From VBAS01 sp963773465 (GTDB taxonomy: Bacteria; Bacteroidota; Bacteroidia; Chitinophagales; Chitinophagaceae), in the NCBI GenBank assembly GCA_963773465.1, contig CAVZBF010000002.1:682001-746000 (forward strand): 64,000 nt of DNA, written 5' to 3'. Shown piece by piece: positions 17,220-26,286 of the stretch; position 1 is the stretch's first letter, and every line of letters begins with the position of its first letter. The notes beneath the pieces are model-generated. The model did not search any database, was not told the origin of the DNA, and saw nothing but the letters and a program-made list of their open reading frames with translations. Made by a program: the position numbers and the translations under genes.

Positions 17220-18419
17220 ATGTGTACTAAAACTAATCTGCGCAATCCTTTCCATTGCATTATTCCACCATTTATGGTAGAAAGAATAGAAGACGCAGGC
17301 GAAAGCAACAGGACTGTGTTTGCCAGTTCTGTCAACACTGGTTTTAATGATGAACTGTTCAGGAAAAAAAGATCCTTACTTACCGAGATGAATGGTAAGC
17401 AGATGAAGACGGTATTAGCTACTGCATTCAATGAAATGGTGCTTGGTTTTGCAGTTGCCGCAAGGAGTGCTGCCCCTACTGGCCGAATCAAAAAGACAGC
17501 AAAGAGTATTACTTCTGCCGTTAAACCCAAAAAGAAAATGCCTGGGCCACTCAGGAAAATTTATGATGCCAAAAACGCCAATGATCAGAAAGATCTGCCC
17601 GGGAAACTTATACGCAAAGAAGGACAAAAACCAGTAGCAGATAAAGATGTCAATAACATTTACGACAATTGCGGTTACACATGGGATTTTTATTACAGTC
17701 AATACAAACGAAATTCGATTGATGACAAAGGCCTGCCGCTGATCAATTCTGTACATTTCGGTACTGATTTCGGCAACGCTTTTTGGGAAGGCACGCAAAT
17801 GGTATACGGCGATGGAGACTCCGTGTTTAAATCTTTTACAACGGATATTGATATTACAGCTCATGAGCTTACTCATGGCATCGTGCAATACGAAGCCAAT
17901 CTTGAATATGTTGCCCAAAGCGGCGCTATCAACGAATCAATGGCAGACGTGTTTGGAATTATGGTACGGCAGTTTGCTTTAAATGAAGATGCTGCGACTT
18001 CTGACTGGCTTATCGGCCGCACTTGCATGAAGGGAACTGGTTATGCTCTCCGCTCTTTGAAAGCACCGGGGACCGCATTTAAGAACCACCCGATTCTTCA
18101 TGACGATCCTCAACCAGCCCACATGAGCAATTATCAGAACTTGCCCAATACAAGGAAAGGCGATTATGGCGGCGTACATATCAACTCCGGTATACCCAAT
18201 CATGCCTTTTATCTCACGGCCATCGAACTGGGAGGAAAACCATGGGAAAAAGCAGGTAAAATATGGTACGAAGCACTATGCGATATAGCATTGCTTCAGA
18301 GTACTTCACAGTTTAGCGATCTTGCAAATGCGACCACGGTAAAAGCTGAAACACTTTTTGGAACAGGCAGTAGCGAAGCAAACGCAGTAAAAAAAAGCTG
18401 GAAAGCAGTGGGTTTATAG
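17220..18419 (+). CDS. Protealysin-like M4 metallopeptidase
   Basis: A zinc peptidase of the thermolysin family (399 residues). There is no signal peptide. The short precursor region begins FHCIIPPFMVERIEDAG, which matches the short propeptide of protealysin-type enzymes rather than the long thermolysin type. The catalytic domain shows NCGYTWDFYYSQYKRNSIDDKG, FWEGTQMVYGDGD, the zinc motif HELTHG with the third ligand Glu in GAINESMADVFG, and the active-site His in HINSGIPNHAFY. About 60 lysine- and alanine-rich residues (80-125) separate propeptide and catalytic domain, longer than usual. The next gene, 30 bp on, looks like the cognate inhibitor emfourin. Protealysin-like enzymes act inside cells or on neighbouring cells. 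Confidence 0.9.
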   Translation: MCTKTNLRNPFHCIIPPFMVERIEDAGESNRTVFASSVNTGFNDELFRKKRSLLTEMNGKQMKTVLATAFNEMVLGFAVAARSAAPTGRIKKTAKSITSAVKPKKKMPGPLRKIYDAKNANDQKDLPGKLIRKEGQKPVADKDVNNIYDNCGYTWDFYYSQYKRNSIDDKGLPLINSVHFGTDFGNAFWEGTQMVYGDGDSVFKSFTTDIDITAHELTHGIVQYEANLEYVAQSGAINESMADVFGIMVRQFALNEDAATSDWLIGRTCMKGTGYALRSLKAPGTAFKNHPILHDDPQPAHMSNYQNLPNTRKGDYGGVHINSGIPNHAFYLTAIELGGKPWEKAGKIWYEALCDIALLQSTSQFSDLANATTVKAETLFGTGSSEANAVKKSWKAVGL

Positions 18420-18449
18420 TGTAATTTTACATTATAAAATTCAGTTTAT

Positions 18450-18710
18450 ATGAAACTCACTTTATCAGTTGGTGGCGGGGTTACGGGTTTCAGCAAAGAA
18501 AATAGTGTTGATATAAACTCACTGGATTCAAAAACCCGTACAGCGCTAATAGAATATATTAACAGCCTAGAACACAAGCAGCCGAAGAATTTTAGCGAAA
18601 CCTGGTGCTTAAATGACAACAAAGAAGTACCAATAGACAAGAATAAAATGAGCGACAGGCTTAAAGAATTATATGAAAAAATGAAGAATAATTTGAGCTA
18701 TTCGCGGTAA
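18450..18710 (+). CDS. Emfourin-like inhibitor of the M4 protease
   Basis: An 86-residue protein, MKLTLSVGGGVTGFSKENSV then NSLDSKTRTALIEYINSLEH. The opening beta-strand with a GGxxG turn, the VD strand and the following helix match the layout of emfourin (M4in), the slow-binding protein inhibitor found next to protealysin-like genes in many bacteria. The 30-bp gap to the protease and shared strand support an operon. The assignment is from pattern and position; identity is low and the C-terminal lysine-rich tail (MSDRLKELYEKMKNN) is not part of what I recognise. Confidence 0.6.
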   Translation: MKLTLSVGGGVTGFSKENSVDINSLDSKTRTALIEYINSLEHKQPKNFSETWCLNDNKEVPIDKNKMSDRLKELYEKMKNNLSYSR

Positions 18711-18981
18711 TATTTTTTTCAACCTTTCATGTCTGTTATCAGGGCAAACTGGTCTGAAACTATTTAATTTTACAACCATCCCATTCCTCCTTTTACTTTA
18801 ATCTGTAAGATTTCGGCCAGGGCGGCCCCCACATTTTCTGTTGCCTCGGGCATGTGAACAATCCTGCTAACAAACCTCCCTTAAAGTTTTGTGTTGTAAA
18901 AGAATTTAACTTCAAGTTCCTTTTTTCAATCATCTTGTGCCTGATGGAGTGTTTATTTAATCACTATTAAAAGCAATAACC

Positions 18982-19290
18982 ATGAGAATAGTACAAGTAG
19001 TTTCAAAGCCCGATCATGAAAATCTTTATTCGCTGATTAAGAAAAAAGAAATTGAATTAAGACGGAAAAAACGCGGCACTCTGCACCCCGTAAAGCCTAA
19101 TCGATGGAAGCATGTAAGCTATAAAGGCATTATAGATTTTTATAAAGCAAATAAAGACATTTCAATTTTCGAGTTGAAACAGAAATCAACCGAAAGCAAT
19201 GATTGGCAGCTTCTTCATTCATTCCTGGGTTTCTTGGACAGGCATTTTCACAAAGAAATTGAATCAATTACCATTTTATACCGTGATTAG
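18982..19290 (+). CDS. Hypothetical basic protein
   Basis: A 102-residue, lysine-rich protein with no signal peptide or membrane helix and no family I recognise. It is helical around KKKEIELRRKKRGTLHPVKPNRWKHVSYKGIIDFYKANKD, and ends with an aromatic segment LLHSFLGFLDRHFHKEIESITILYRD. The upstream 270 bp (18711-18981) contain no other gene. Confidence 0.5.
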   Translation: MRIVQVVSKPDHENLYSLIKKKEIELRRKKRGTLHPVKPNRWKHVSYKGIIDFYKANKDISIFELKQKSTESNDWQLLHSFLGFLDRHFHKEIESITILYRD

Positions 19291-19329
19291 TAAAGTGTGA
19301 AAGCATTTAACAAACAAAATAGTTAACAG

Positions 19330-19364
19330 GTATGAAGTTTGAACTGATGGTAGAAACTTCATAC
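19330..19364 (+). promoter_or_regulatory. Perfect hairpin ending one base before a start codon
   Basis: GTATGAAGTTT at 19330-19340 pairs perfectly with AAACTTCATAC at 19354-19364 (11-bp stem, 13-base loop). The next codon but one base is the ATG of the DUF4251 lipoprotein. It could hide the translation start in mRNA or be a DNA operator. Confidence 0.6.
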
Positions 19365-19365
19365 T

Positions 19366-19866
19366 ATGAAACAACTGATAAATAAACAGCTAAAATATTT
19401 GACAGGCCTTGTCTTGGCGACAACTTTTTTTATCGCCTGCTCTTCAGAAAGACAGATAGACGCATCATTTACTCAGGACCAAATTACCCAGGCCATCAAC
19501 AATAGCCGGTGGACATTCTCTGCTAATAGTGCTTCACCATCTTATGGCAGTTATAGAAATCTTACCGGTGGATATTTTGTAAAATGCCAGAATGATACAT
19601 TGATCGTTGCGCTACCATACTTTGGAAAACTTAATTCCTCTGCCGGAGCCCTGGAGGGGAATCCGTTGGATTTTAAATCCACAAATTTTACTTTGACCAA
19701 ACAAGATAAAAAATCCGGAGAATGGCTGGTGACTATTAACCGCCCGGACCAGGAAGTACAATCGATGAACTTTACTTTTTTCGATAATGGCTCTGCTCAA
19801 TTAAATATTGTAATGACAAATAGAAGCGGCATTAGTTTTTCCGGAAATGTGGCGCCGGCAAAGTAG
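19366..19866 (+). CDS. DUF4251 lipoprotein
   Basis: A 166-residue lipoprotein. The signal region LTGLVLATTFFIAC ends in a lipobox with Cys at about residue 25. The body fits DUF4251: NSRWTFSANSASPSYGSYRNLTGGYFVKCQNDTLIVALPYFGKLN, then LDFKSTNFTLTKQDKKSGEWLVTINRPDQ. This Bacteroidota family is of unknown function, expected in the periplasm attached to a membrane. A perfect hairpin lies directly before the start codon. Confidence 0.8.
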   Translation: MKQLINKQLKYLTGLVLATTFFIACSSERQIDASFTQDQITQAINNSRWTFSANSASPSYGSYRNLTGGYFVKCQNDTLIVALPYFGKLNSSAGALEGNPLDFKSTNFTLTKQDKKSGEWLVTINRPDQEVQSMNFTFFDNGSAQLNIVMTNRSGISFSGNVAPAK

Positions 19867-19913
19867 TTACCGAATTAAATTGGATTTATCATCGTTGTCC
19901 ATAAATTCGTGGC

Positions 19914-20492
19914 ATGACCAAAACCCGCCTCGAAGCATTCAGCGATGCAGTAATTGCAATCATTATCACCATCATGGTATTGGAATTAAAAGTACCTCAT
20001 GAGACCAGTTTTAACGCCTTGATGAAATTATGGCCCGTATTTTTGAGTTACGCTGTAAGTTTTCTTATGCTCGGTATTTACTGGGGCAACCATCATCACC
20101 TTATTCATACGATTAAAGAAGTAAGAGGCGGCATCATATGGGCTAATCTGCATTTACTTTTCTGGCTTTCATTGATACCGTTTGCCACAGCATGGATGGG
20201 AGAAAATCATTTTGAAAAAAATACACTTGCTGCCTATGCATTGCTGTCCGATATCTGTGGTGTCGCCTATTACATTTTATTATTGGTAATTAAAGATTCT
20301 AATCGCGATAATGCCGCATTACTTGAAGTGCTGAGAAAGCAATCAAAAAAAGGAATGTTATCCTGTATAATTTATACGGCCGCGATCGGCCTGTCATTTG
20401 TTAGCCCGTTGCTTGGCGGTATTCTAATTGTTCTTGTTGCTATCATGTGGCTGATACCCGACCGGAATATCGAAAGGTCGCTGAAAGAATAA
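19914..20492 (+). CDS. TMEM175-family potassium channel-like protein (second copy)
   Basis: A 192-residue six-helix membrane protein with the family signature in helix 1: TRLEAFSDAVIAIIITIMVLELKVP (FSD kept, unlike the LSD in the copy at 12182). Other typical parts are YAVSFLMLGIYWGNHHHLIHTIKEV and ANLHLLFWLSLIPFATAWMGEN. The two copies differ greatly outside the motif, so this is not a recent duplication. Role: K+ permeation across the inner membrane, by family. It ends one base from the converging ppk1 stop. Confidence 0.88.
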   Translation: MTKTRLEAFSDAVIAIIITIMVLELKVPHETSFNALMKLWPVFLSYAVSFLMLGIYWGNHHHLIHTIKEVRGGIIWANLHLLFWLSLIPFATAWMGENHFEKNTLAAYALLSDICGVAYYILLLVIKDSNRDNAALLEVLRKQSKKGMLSCIIYTAAIGLSFVSPLLGGILIVLVAIMWLIPDRNIERSLKE

Positions 20493-20493
20493 A

Positions 20494-22572
20494 CTATTCT
20501 AAATTGCTCAGTTTTTTTACATATTGATAAGTTGCTTCCTGTGCAGCAATCGGTTGGTCACTTGCCGTAAATATTTTTTCATTTGAAAGATCTGCTCTGA
20601 ACAATACCGCTTTTTTTGTATCGCTTAGCTGCAGTTGCAGAATATCGTTGATCTCTTTTCTTAGTTTATCATTAAGAATTGGAAATATCACTTCAATGCG
20701 GCTATGAATGTTACGGCTCATCCAATCGGCGCTGCCCATATAGAATTCAGTTTCGCCGTTATTATAAAACATAAATACTCTTGCATGCTCGAGATAGCGG
20801 TCGACTATTCTGCGAACCGTTATGTTTTCACTTTGCTTTTCAATTCCCGGTGCTACACAACAAATGCTCCGCACGATCAAATCAACTTTTACTCCTGCCC
20901 TGCTCGCCTCATACAATTTTTCAATCATATCCCGTTCCTGCAGGTTATTTACTTTAATGATTATTTGTGCAGGCAATCCCTGTTTTGCATTTTCAATTTC
21001 ACGATCGATCATTTTGCGGAAGCGCTTTATCAGGTTGAATTGAGACACGAGCAAATGGTTAAAATTTATTTTACCAAATTGTTCAGGTTGCAACCGTGAT
21101 TGTAAATAGAAAAACAATTGCTGCAGGTCATCACTGAATTCTTTTTTCGAAGTAAAGAAAACATGATCGGTGTAAAAGCGGCCCGTTGTTTCATTAAAAT
21201 TACCCGTAGCCAATAACGAATAATGCCTCATTTTACCTTCGTCAAACCGTTTTACCAAAGCGATCTTTGCATGTACTTTTAAGCCGGGAATGCTGTTAAT
21301 GATCTTTACACCCGCCGCTTTCATTTTCTTCGACCATTTCAAATTATTGGCTTCATCAAACCTTGCTTTCAGTTCAACAAACACAGTAACCTTCTTTCCA
21401 TTTTTTGCAGCGCTTATCAGTGCATTTACAATATGGGAATTGGCAGCAACACGATACAGCGTCACATAAATTTCTTTTACCTGCGGATCGATTGCCGCTT
21501 CGTTAAAAAACCGGAGAATATAATTATAAGAATGATACGGCAAATGAAGCAAACGTTCATCCAGCGCTAATGTTTTAAAAATGGAATTACTGGTATTAAA
21601 ACCGGGGTGAGGAACAGAGGGCCATGAATCATAGGTCAATCTCTTATCGGTGGGGTTCGGCAGACTACCCATATCTTTTAGATTATGATAGCGTCCTCCT
21701 TCCACCATTTCTTCTTCTCTTATATTGAAATACTGCTTTAAAAAATCTCTCACTTCCGGCGGCATCTTTCTATCAAAAAGAAATCTGGTGGAAGAACCAA
21801 TATCTCTTTTTATTAATTGCCTTTCAATTTTTTCAGCCAGGTCGCCTGTGAATTCATCGACAATATTTAATTCAGCATCACGGGTAAGTTTTACAGCATA
21901 TGCTCCATGAACTTTATAGCCCGGAAATACATCATCCAGATTTTCACGAATCACATCATCAAGAAAAAGTAAATAATGTTTATCGTCTATCTTTAGGCAG
22001 TTCTGAAAACCGGGGTAATTGATCAGAAGGAATATTCAGCAATGCGTATTGATGTGTGCCCGGGATTATCCGCGATCTTCAATGTCAACAATAAAGTAGA
22101 GATAATTATTTTCAAGAAAAGTTGTGCTTTGGTTTTCTTTTTTAAGAATTATTGGTTGAAGAAAAGACAGTACCCTTGATAAGAAATAATCTAATACAGT
22201 TTCTTTATGTTCCGTTCTGATAGCATCACCATAATAAAGATGAATATTATTGTCTTCAAGAGCTGGCAGTATCTGCCCGGTAAAAATTTTTCCGAAATCT
22301 TCTAATTGCCCCTGCAGATACTCAATAACTTTCTGTGCAAGATTCTCCGGGTATTCATCCCGCAAACCTGTTTTTTTAGAATTGATACTTGTAAATGCAT
22401 AGATAGATGGCATCCGAACCCGGAAGAACTCATCAAGGTTTGATGAGAATATAGAAAGGAATTGAATGCGGCTATACAAGGGTACTGACTCATCCGCCGC
22501 TTCCAGCAACACACGATGATTAAAACTCAGCCAGCTTAGATCCCGGTTTATAAAAGTATATTCTTTGGCCAT
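20494..22572 (-). CDS. ppk1: Polyphosphate kinase 1, frame broken near 21980-22070
   Basis: Makes long-chain polyphosphate from ATP. The N-terminal domain is FINRDLSWLSFNHRVLLEAAD. Later blocks are HLPYHSYNYILRFFNEAA, YVTLYRVAANSHIVNALISAAKNGKKVTVFVELKARFDEANN, the phospho-accepting His in GLKVHAKIALVKR, TGNFNETTGRFYTDH, the second conserved His in YLEHARVFMFYNNG and FYMGSADWMSRN. The middle segment reads PGTHQYALLNIPSDQLPRFSELP and KHYLLFLDDVIRENLDD only if about three single bases are corrected within 90-130 bp; one is a G3/G2 run in CCCGGG. Total length of about 690 residues is normal for Ppk1. Confidence 0.9.
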
Positions 22573-22778
22573 TCTGTTGGTTATTGCTCTCTAAGATAGG
22601 GGATAATTGGTTTTGCTGGCATTAAGAATTACGGGTTGATTGTTGAGAATCAAATTTGAAAAAAATTAAGCACAATACATAAATTTACCTGTTGCTGCGA
22701 TTAAATTGACACCACTTATTAATGACAGCTTGTATTATGGTCGAAGCAATTATAGACAAACCAAAAACAAGGATAAAG

Positions 22779-23582
22779 ATGAAATCATATTTTGTTGACG
22801 CTTTTACTAACGAACCTTTCAAAGGAAATCCCGCAGGAGTCTGTCTGCTTGACAAAGATTTAAGTCAAGAAAAAATGCAACTCATCGCAAAAGAAATTGG
22901 CTTTTCAGAAACAGCGTTTGTAAAAGAGAACACAGAAAAAGGCACTTACAGTATCCGGTATTTTTCACCAAAAAAAGAAATCCCGTTGTGTGGACACGCC
23001 ACACTTGCTTCGTCAAAAATTATTTTTGATAAAACCGGTTTAACGAAGATCAAATTTTTGACGGGTGAAAATGTAGAGTTAAAAATTAAAAAAGAAAATG
23101 AAAATATTGTAATGGGTTTTCCTGTTTATGATACAACTTCATTAACAGTACCGAAAACAATGCTTATTGCTTTGGGAATTGAACAAGTAATAAAAACTTC
23201 ATATAGTCCGCAAAACAAAATTGTACTCTTAGAGATCAACGATCCCATTACACTTGCTGCATTGAAACCTGACTTTGATGCTTTAGTAAAATCATACGAC
23301 AACATCAATGGAGTTTTAGTAACTGCTCCTTCCAATAACATTGATTATGATTTTCATTATAGATATTTTTGGCCCTGGGCTGGCACAAACGAAGACCCCG
23401 TAACAGGTGGCGTGCAAACTTTTTTGACAAAGTATTGGGCTGAAAAATTGAATAAGAAAAGATTAAAAGCATTTCAATCGTCAGAACGTACAGGGTTCAT
23501 GACAATTGAATTGCTAGACGACAAAGTGTTGATATACGGAAATGCCGTAATTATTTTGGAAGGAGACCTTAAAATTCACTAA
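22779..23582 (+). CDS. PhzF-family isomerase-like protein
   Basis: A 267-residue protein of the PhzF/DAP-epimerase fold. The ATG at 22779 is chosen because MKSYFVDAFTNEPFKGNPAGVCLL is the normal start. Key motifs are the Glu in IGFSETAFV, the IRYFSPKKEIPLCGHATLAS block, and RYFWPWAGTNEDPVTGG near the C-terminus. Most members outside phenazine clusters have unknown substrates; no phenazine genes are nearby. It converges with rimO and the two stop codons overlap by four bases. Confidence 0.88.
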   Translation: MKSYFVDAFTNEPFKGNPAGVCLLDKDLSQEKMQLIAKEIGFSETAFVKENTEKGTYSIRYFSPKKEIPLCGHATLASSKIIFDKTGLTKIKFLTGENVELKIKKENENIVMGFPVYDTTSLTVPKTMLIALGIEQVIKTSYSPQNKIVLLEINDPITLAALKPDFDALVKSYDNINGVLVTAPSNNIDYDFHYRYFWPWAGTNEDPVTGGVQTFLTKYWAEKLNKKRLKAFQSSERTGFMTIELLDDKVLIYGNAVIILEGDLKIH

Positions 23583-24888
23583 ACCACCTCCCCCTCCAAA
23601 TCATAATCATACGCCTTCGTGATCTTTACATTTACAAAATCACCAATAGGAAGCTTTTTTGAAGAATGGATCACCACTTCATTATCCACTTCAACTGAAT
23701 CAAATTCAGTGCGGCCGAGATAACGGCCTGCTTCTTTTTTATCAATAATAGTTTTAAAAACTTTTCCAATCTTTTGCTGGTTCAGTTCATAAGATATCTC
23801 CTGCTGCACTTCCATAATTTCCTGTGCCCTTCTTTCTTTTTCTTCAGCAGGTACATCATCTTTAAGATCATAAGCTGAGGTTCCTTCTTCATGCGAATAA
23901 GTGAAGATGCCAACCCGATCAAATCTTTGCCTTTGTAAAAACATTTTCAATTCTTCCACATCATCTTCAGTTTCCCCGGGAAAACCGGCGATCAATGTAG
24001 TACGCAAACAAATTCCCGGAACTTTTTCTCGTACAGCTATGATCAGCTCTTCCATTTCTTCTCTTGTTATCTGGCGCTTCATTGCTTTCAGCATATTATT
24101 CGCCGCATGCTGCAAAGGCATATCAAGATAATTGCAGATATTTTCTCTTTCACGCATTACATCCAGTATCTCCAATGGAAATTTTGATGGATAGGCATAA
24201 TGCAAACGGATCCATTCCAATCCTTTTACATCAGCAAGCCGATGCAAGAGATCAGGCAACATTCTTTTTTTATAAATATCCAGTCCATAGTAAGTAAGTT
24301 CCTGTGCAATCAGCATTACTTCCTTTACTCCTCTTCTTTACCAAACCTTCTGCTTCTTTTACTATTTCTTCAATGGTTTTACTTACATGCTGCACCACGC
24401 ATCAATGGAATAGCACAAAATGCACAGGTACGGTTACAACCTTCAGAAATTTTTAAATAGGCATAATGTTGCGGCGTTGCCAATAATCTTTCACCGATCA
24501 ATTCAGTTTTATAATCGGCTTCAAATTGTTTTAAGATCAATGGCAGTTCCATCGTTCCAAACCATGCATCAACTTCGGGGATTTCTTTTTCAAGATCATC
24601 ACTATAGCGTTCACTTAAACAACCTGTGACATATACTTTATCAAGCTTGCCTTTACTTTTCAATTCAACCTGGTCTAAAATGGTATTGATACTTTCTTCT
24701 TTTGCTTTTTCAATAAAGCCACAGGTATTCACGACAACAATATTGTGATCTGATCTTTTGTTCTCATGCACCACATCAATTTCATTGGCCAGTAACTGGC
24801 CGCTGAGCACTTCACTATCCACCATGTTTTTGCTGCAACCAAGTGTAATGATATTGACCTTATCCTTCCGGAGTGTTTTTGTTTTCAT
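23579..24888 (-). CDS. rimO: Ribosomal protein S12 methylthiotransferase, frame broken near 24320-24390
   Basis: A radical-SAM enzyme that methylthiolates the conserved Asp of ribosomal protein S12. The ATG at 24888 gives KDKVNIITLGCSKNMVDSEVLSGQL, the start of the UPF0004 domain with conserved cysteines (also NTCGF and TGCLSER). The radical-SAM motif CNRTCAFCAIP follows. The frame is lost after PLMRG and regained at VMLIAQELTYYGLD; the bases between read HVSKTIEEIVKEAEGLVKKG if two single bases are corrected. The C-terminal TRAM domain ends IGDFVNVKITKAYDYDLEGEVV. In many Bacteroidota rimO follows ftsY directly; here about 4.7 kb of other genes lie between. Confidence 0.9.
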
Positions 24889-24897
24889 TTGAGGCGG

Positions 24898-24905
24898 CAA
24901 AGGTA
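24898..24905 (-). promoter_or_regulatory. -7 box for rimO
   Basis: The minus strand reads TACCTTTG, 10 bp before the rimO ATG. The short leader fits what is seen for other genes here. A CAA-type -33 on the other side is 16 bp away, closer than usual. Confidence 0.45.
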
Positions 24906-24952
24906 AGGTTATACTGCCAGCCAATTAAAGCGAGACAAATCCTGGTGGTGTC

Positions 24953-25348
24953 TCAGTTTGAAATTTGTTTTTTTGCCTCAAGGGCAATAGGAACAACATC
25001 AATTAATTCAAGAGATTTAACCATATCCTGCACGGTGGTTTTATACTTCAGGAAATGAGGTGTTTTAATATGAAAATTATATGCGTCAACATTTGCATAT
25101 ATTTCAAAGACAGATACATGGGTTGGGTGTTGTTTTTCATAAACAGCATATAACATAAGGACACCTGGCTCAACTCGAATAGCAGTTTCGGCATGTTCTT
25201 TAAGTGCTTCCTTATAGCTTTCCAACTTAGTAGAATCAATAGCAAGTTTGGCAATCCGTATGTAATTAGAATTGCTTTGGGCGGACATTTTTTCAGGTAA
25301 TATAAATGCTGCCATAATTAATATAGTAATCAAATATTGTAATCTCAT
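24953..25348 (-). CDS. Exported antibiotic-biosynthesis-monooxygenase-like protein
   Basis: A 131-residue protein with a signal peptide (LQYLITILIMAAFILPEKMSAQ) and a single ABM-type dimeric ferredoxin-like fold: YIRIAKLAIDSTKLESYKEALKEHAETAIRVEPGVLMLYAVYEK, then VFEIYANVDAYNFHIKTPHFLKYKTTVQDMV. The 'VEPGVL' and 'HIKTPHFLKY' segments are typical for quinol monooxygenase YgiN-like proteins. Export of this usually cytoplasmic fold is common in Bacteroidota. Substrate unknown. Confidence 0.8.
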   Translation of the reverse strand: MRLQYLITILIMAAFILPEKMSAQSNSNYIRIAKLAIDSTKLESYKEALKEHAETAIRVEPGVLMLYAVYEKQHPTHVSVFEIYANVDAYNFHIKTPHFLKYKTTVQDMVKSLELIDVVPIALEAKKQISN

Positions 25349-25435
25349 TTTTATATTGTCTTATGATTATTAATTTATCTTTTCTCTACTCGGTCAAACG
25401 TCAAATTTCAAACTCAGACACTACTCAATCTTTTA

Positions 25436-26213
25436 TTATTTCCTGATTCTCACCTGCATGGCATAATCGTACGTATCAAGTGATGTGAATTTGAATTTAT
25501 TTTCAGGAATAAAATCCAGATAACTGAATAATTTTTCTTTTGTAAAGCGCTGGCTCCAGAACTGGTCTTTTGTTGCGGTGAAAGAATCCTGTGCATCAGT
25601 TATCACCGTCATTCCCATTTTGCGATATGATTCTTCCTGCTTCAACCGTGTTGAATCATTGTCTTTATAACAGGCGCCAATCACAATTTCTCCTCCATCA
25701 TTTAAAAGATTATATGCATTGCGGAAAATGTTTGTAAATTTTTTATTCGTTGTTAAATCAAGTCTTTTACCCGAGCCCTGATAGCTATCAAATGGAAAAT
25801 CGTCGGGATAAAAGTTGCCTGCCGTGAACCAGGTGGTGATCACCATATCATATTTTTTATCCAATTGATCCAGGTCCTTTGCATCCAAAAAAAATGCAGT
25901 CACCTTATCTTCGATACCCAGTTCGCCGATAACATCATTTGATATGTCCACACAAACCATTGCATTATCCGTTCCATCATAAGAAGCTACTTTTTCCCAA
26001 ATGTCTTTTATGCTGCTCAGATGTTTAGCGATTCTCGCATTGCCAATGCCAATATCGAGAATGGTAACAGGTGCGCCCTTCCTTTCTCGCAACTTCGTGA
26101 ATAACTTTTTTCAACTCGATGAACTCGGCCCATTGTGCCTGGATAAGATACTCGCTGACATAATTCAAATCAAACGAAGCTTTCACTGTTTTTTCATTAT
26201 CATACATTGCCAT
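25436..26213 (-). CDS. Class I SAM-dependent methyltransferase, one frameshift near 26080
   Basis: A methyltransferase of about 258 residues. The N-terminal part (MYDNEKTVKASFDLNYVSEYLIQAQWAEFIELKKVIHEVARKEG) is separated by a one-base shift from APVTILDIGIGNARIAKHLS, the SAM-binding motif I. Correcting GGG to GG near 26080 joins them as KEGAPVTILDIG. Motif II/post-I parts are AMVCVDISNDVIGELG and VTAFFLDAKDLDQLDKKYDMVITTW, and NLLNDGGEIVIGACYKD is motif III-like. The substrate is unknown. It lies upstream, on the same strand, of the ABM gene. Confidence 0.8.
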
Positions 26214-26236
26214 GGCCACGAAATTTACTTATAAAT

Positions 26237-26270
26237 ATAAGAGCTGTGATGTGTTGATCACAGCTCTTAT
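26237..26270 (-). terminator. Terminator hairpin after the TonB receptor
   Basis: A 14-bp perfect stem: ATAAGAGCTGTGAT at 26237-26250 pairs with ATCACAGCTCTTAT at 26257-26270, loop GTGTTG. It lies between the receptor stop (26287) and the methyltransferase start. Confidence 0.8.
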
Positions 26271-26286
26271 TTCAAAATAAAATTAA

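Noticed and set aside
17415..17918. A 167-codon minus-strand frame inside the M4 protease gene
   Set aside because: Antisense to the catalytic domain with HELTH; a mirror effect of coding sequence.
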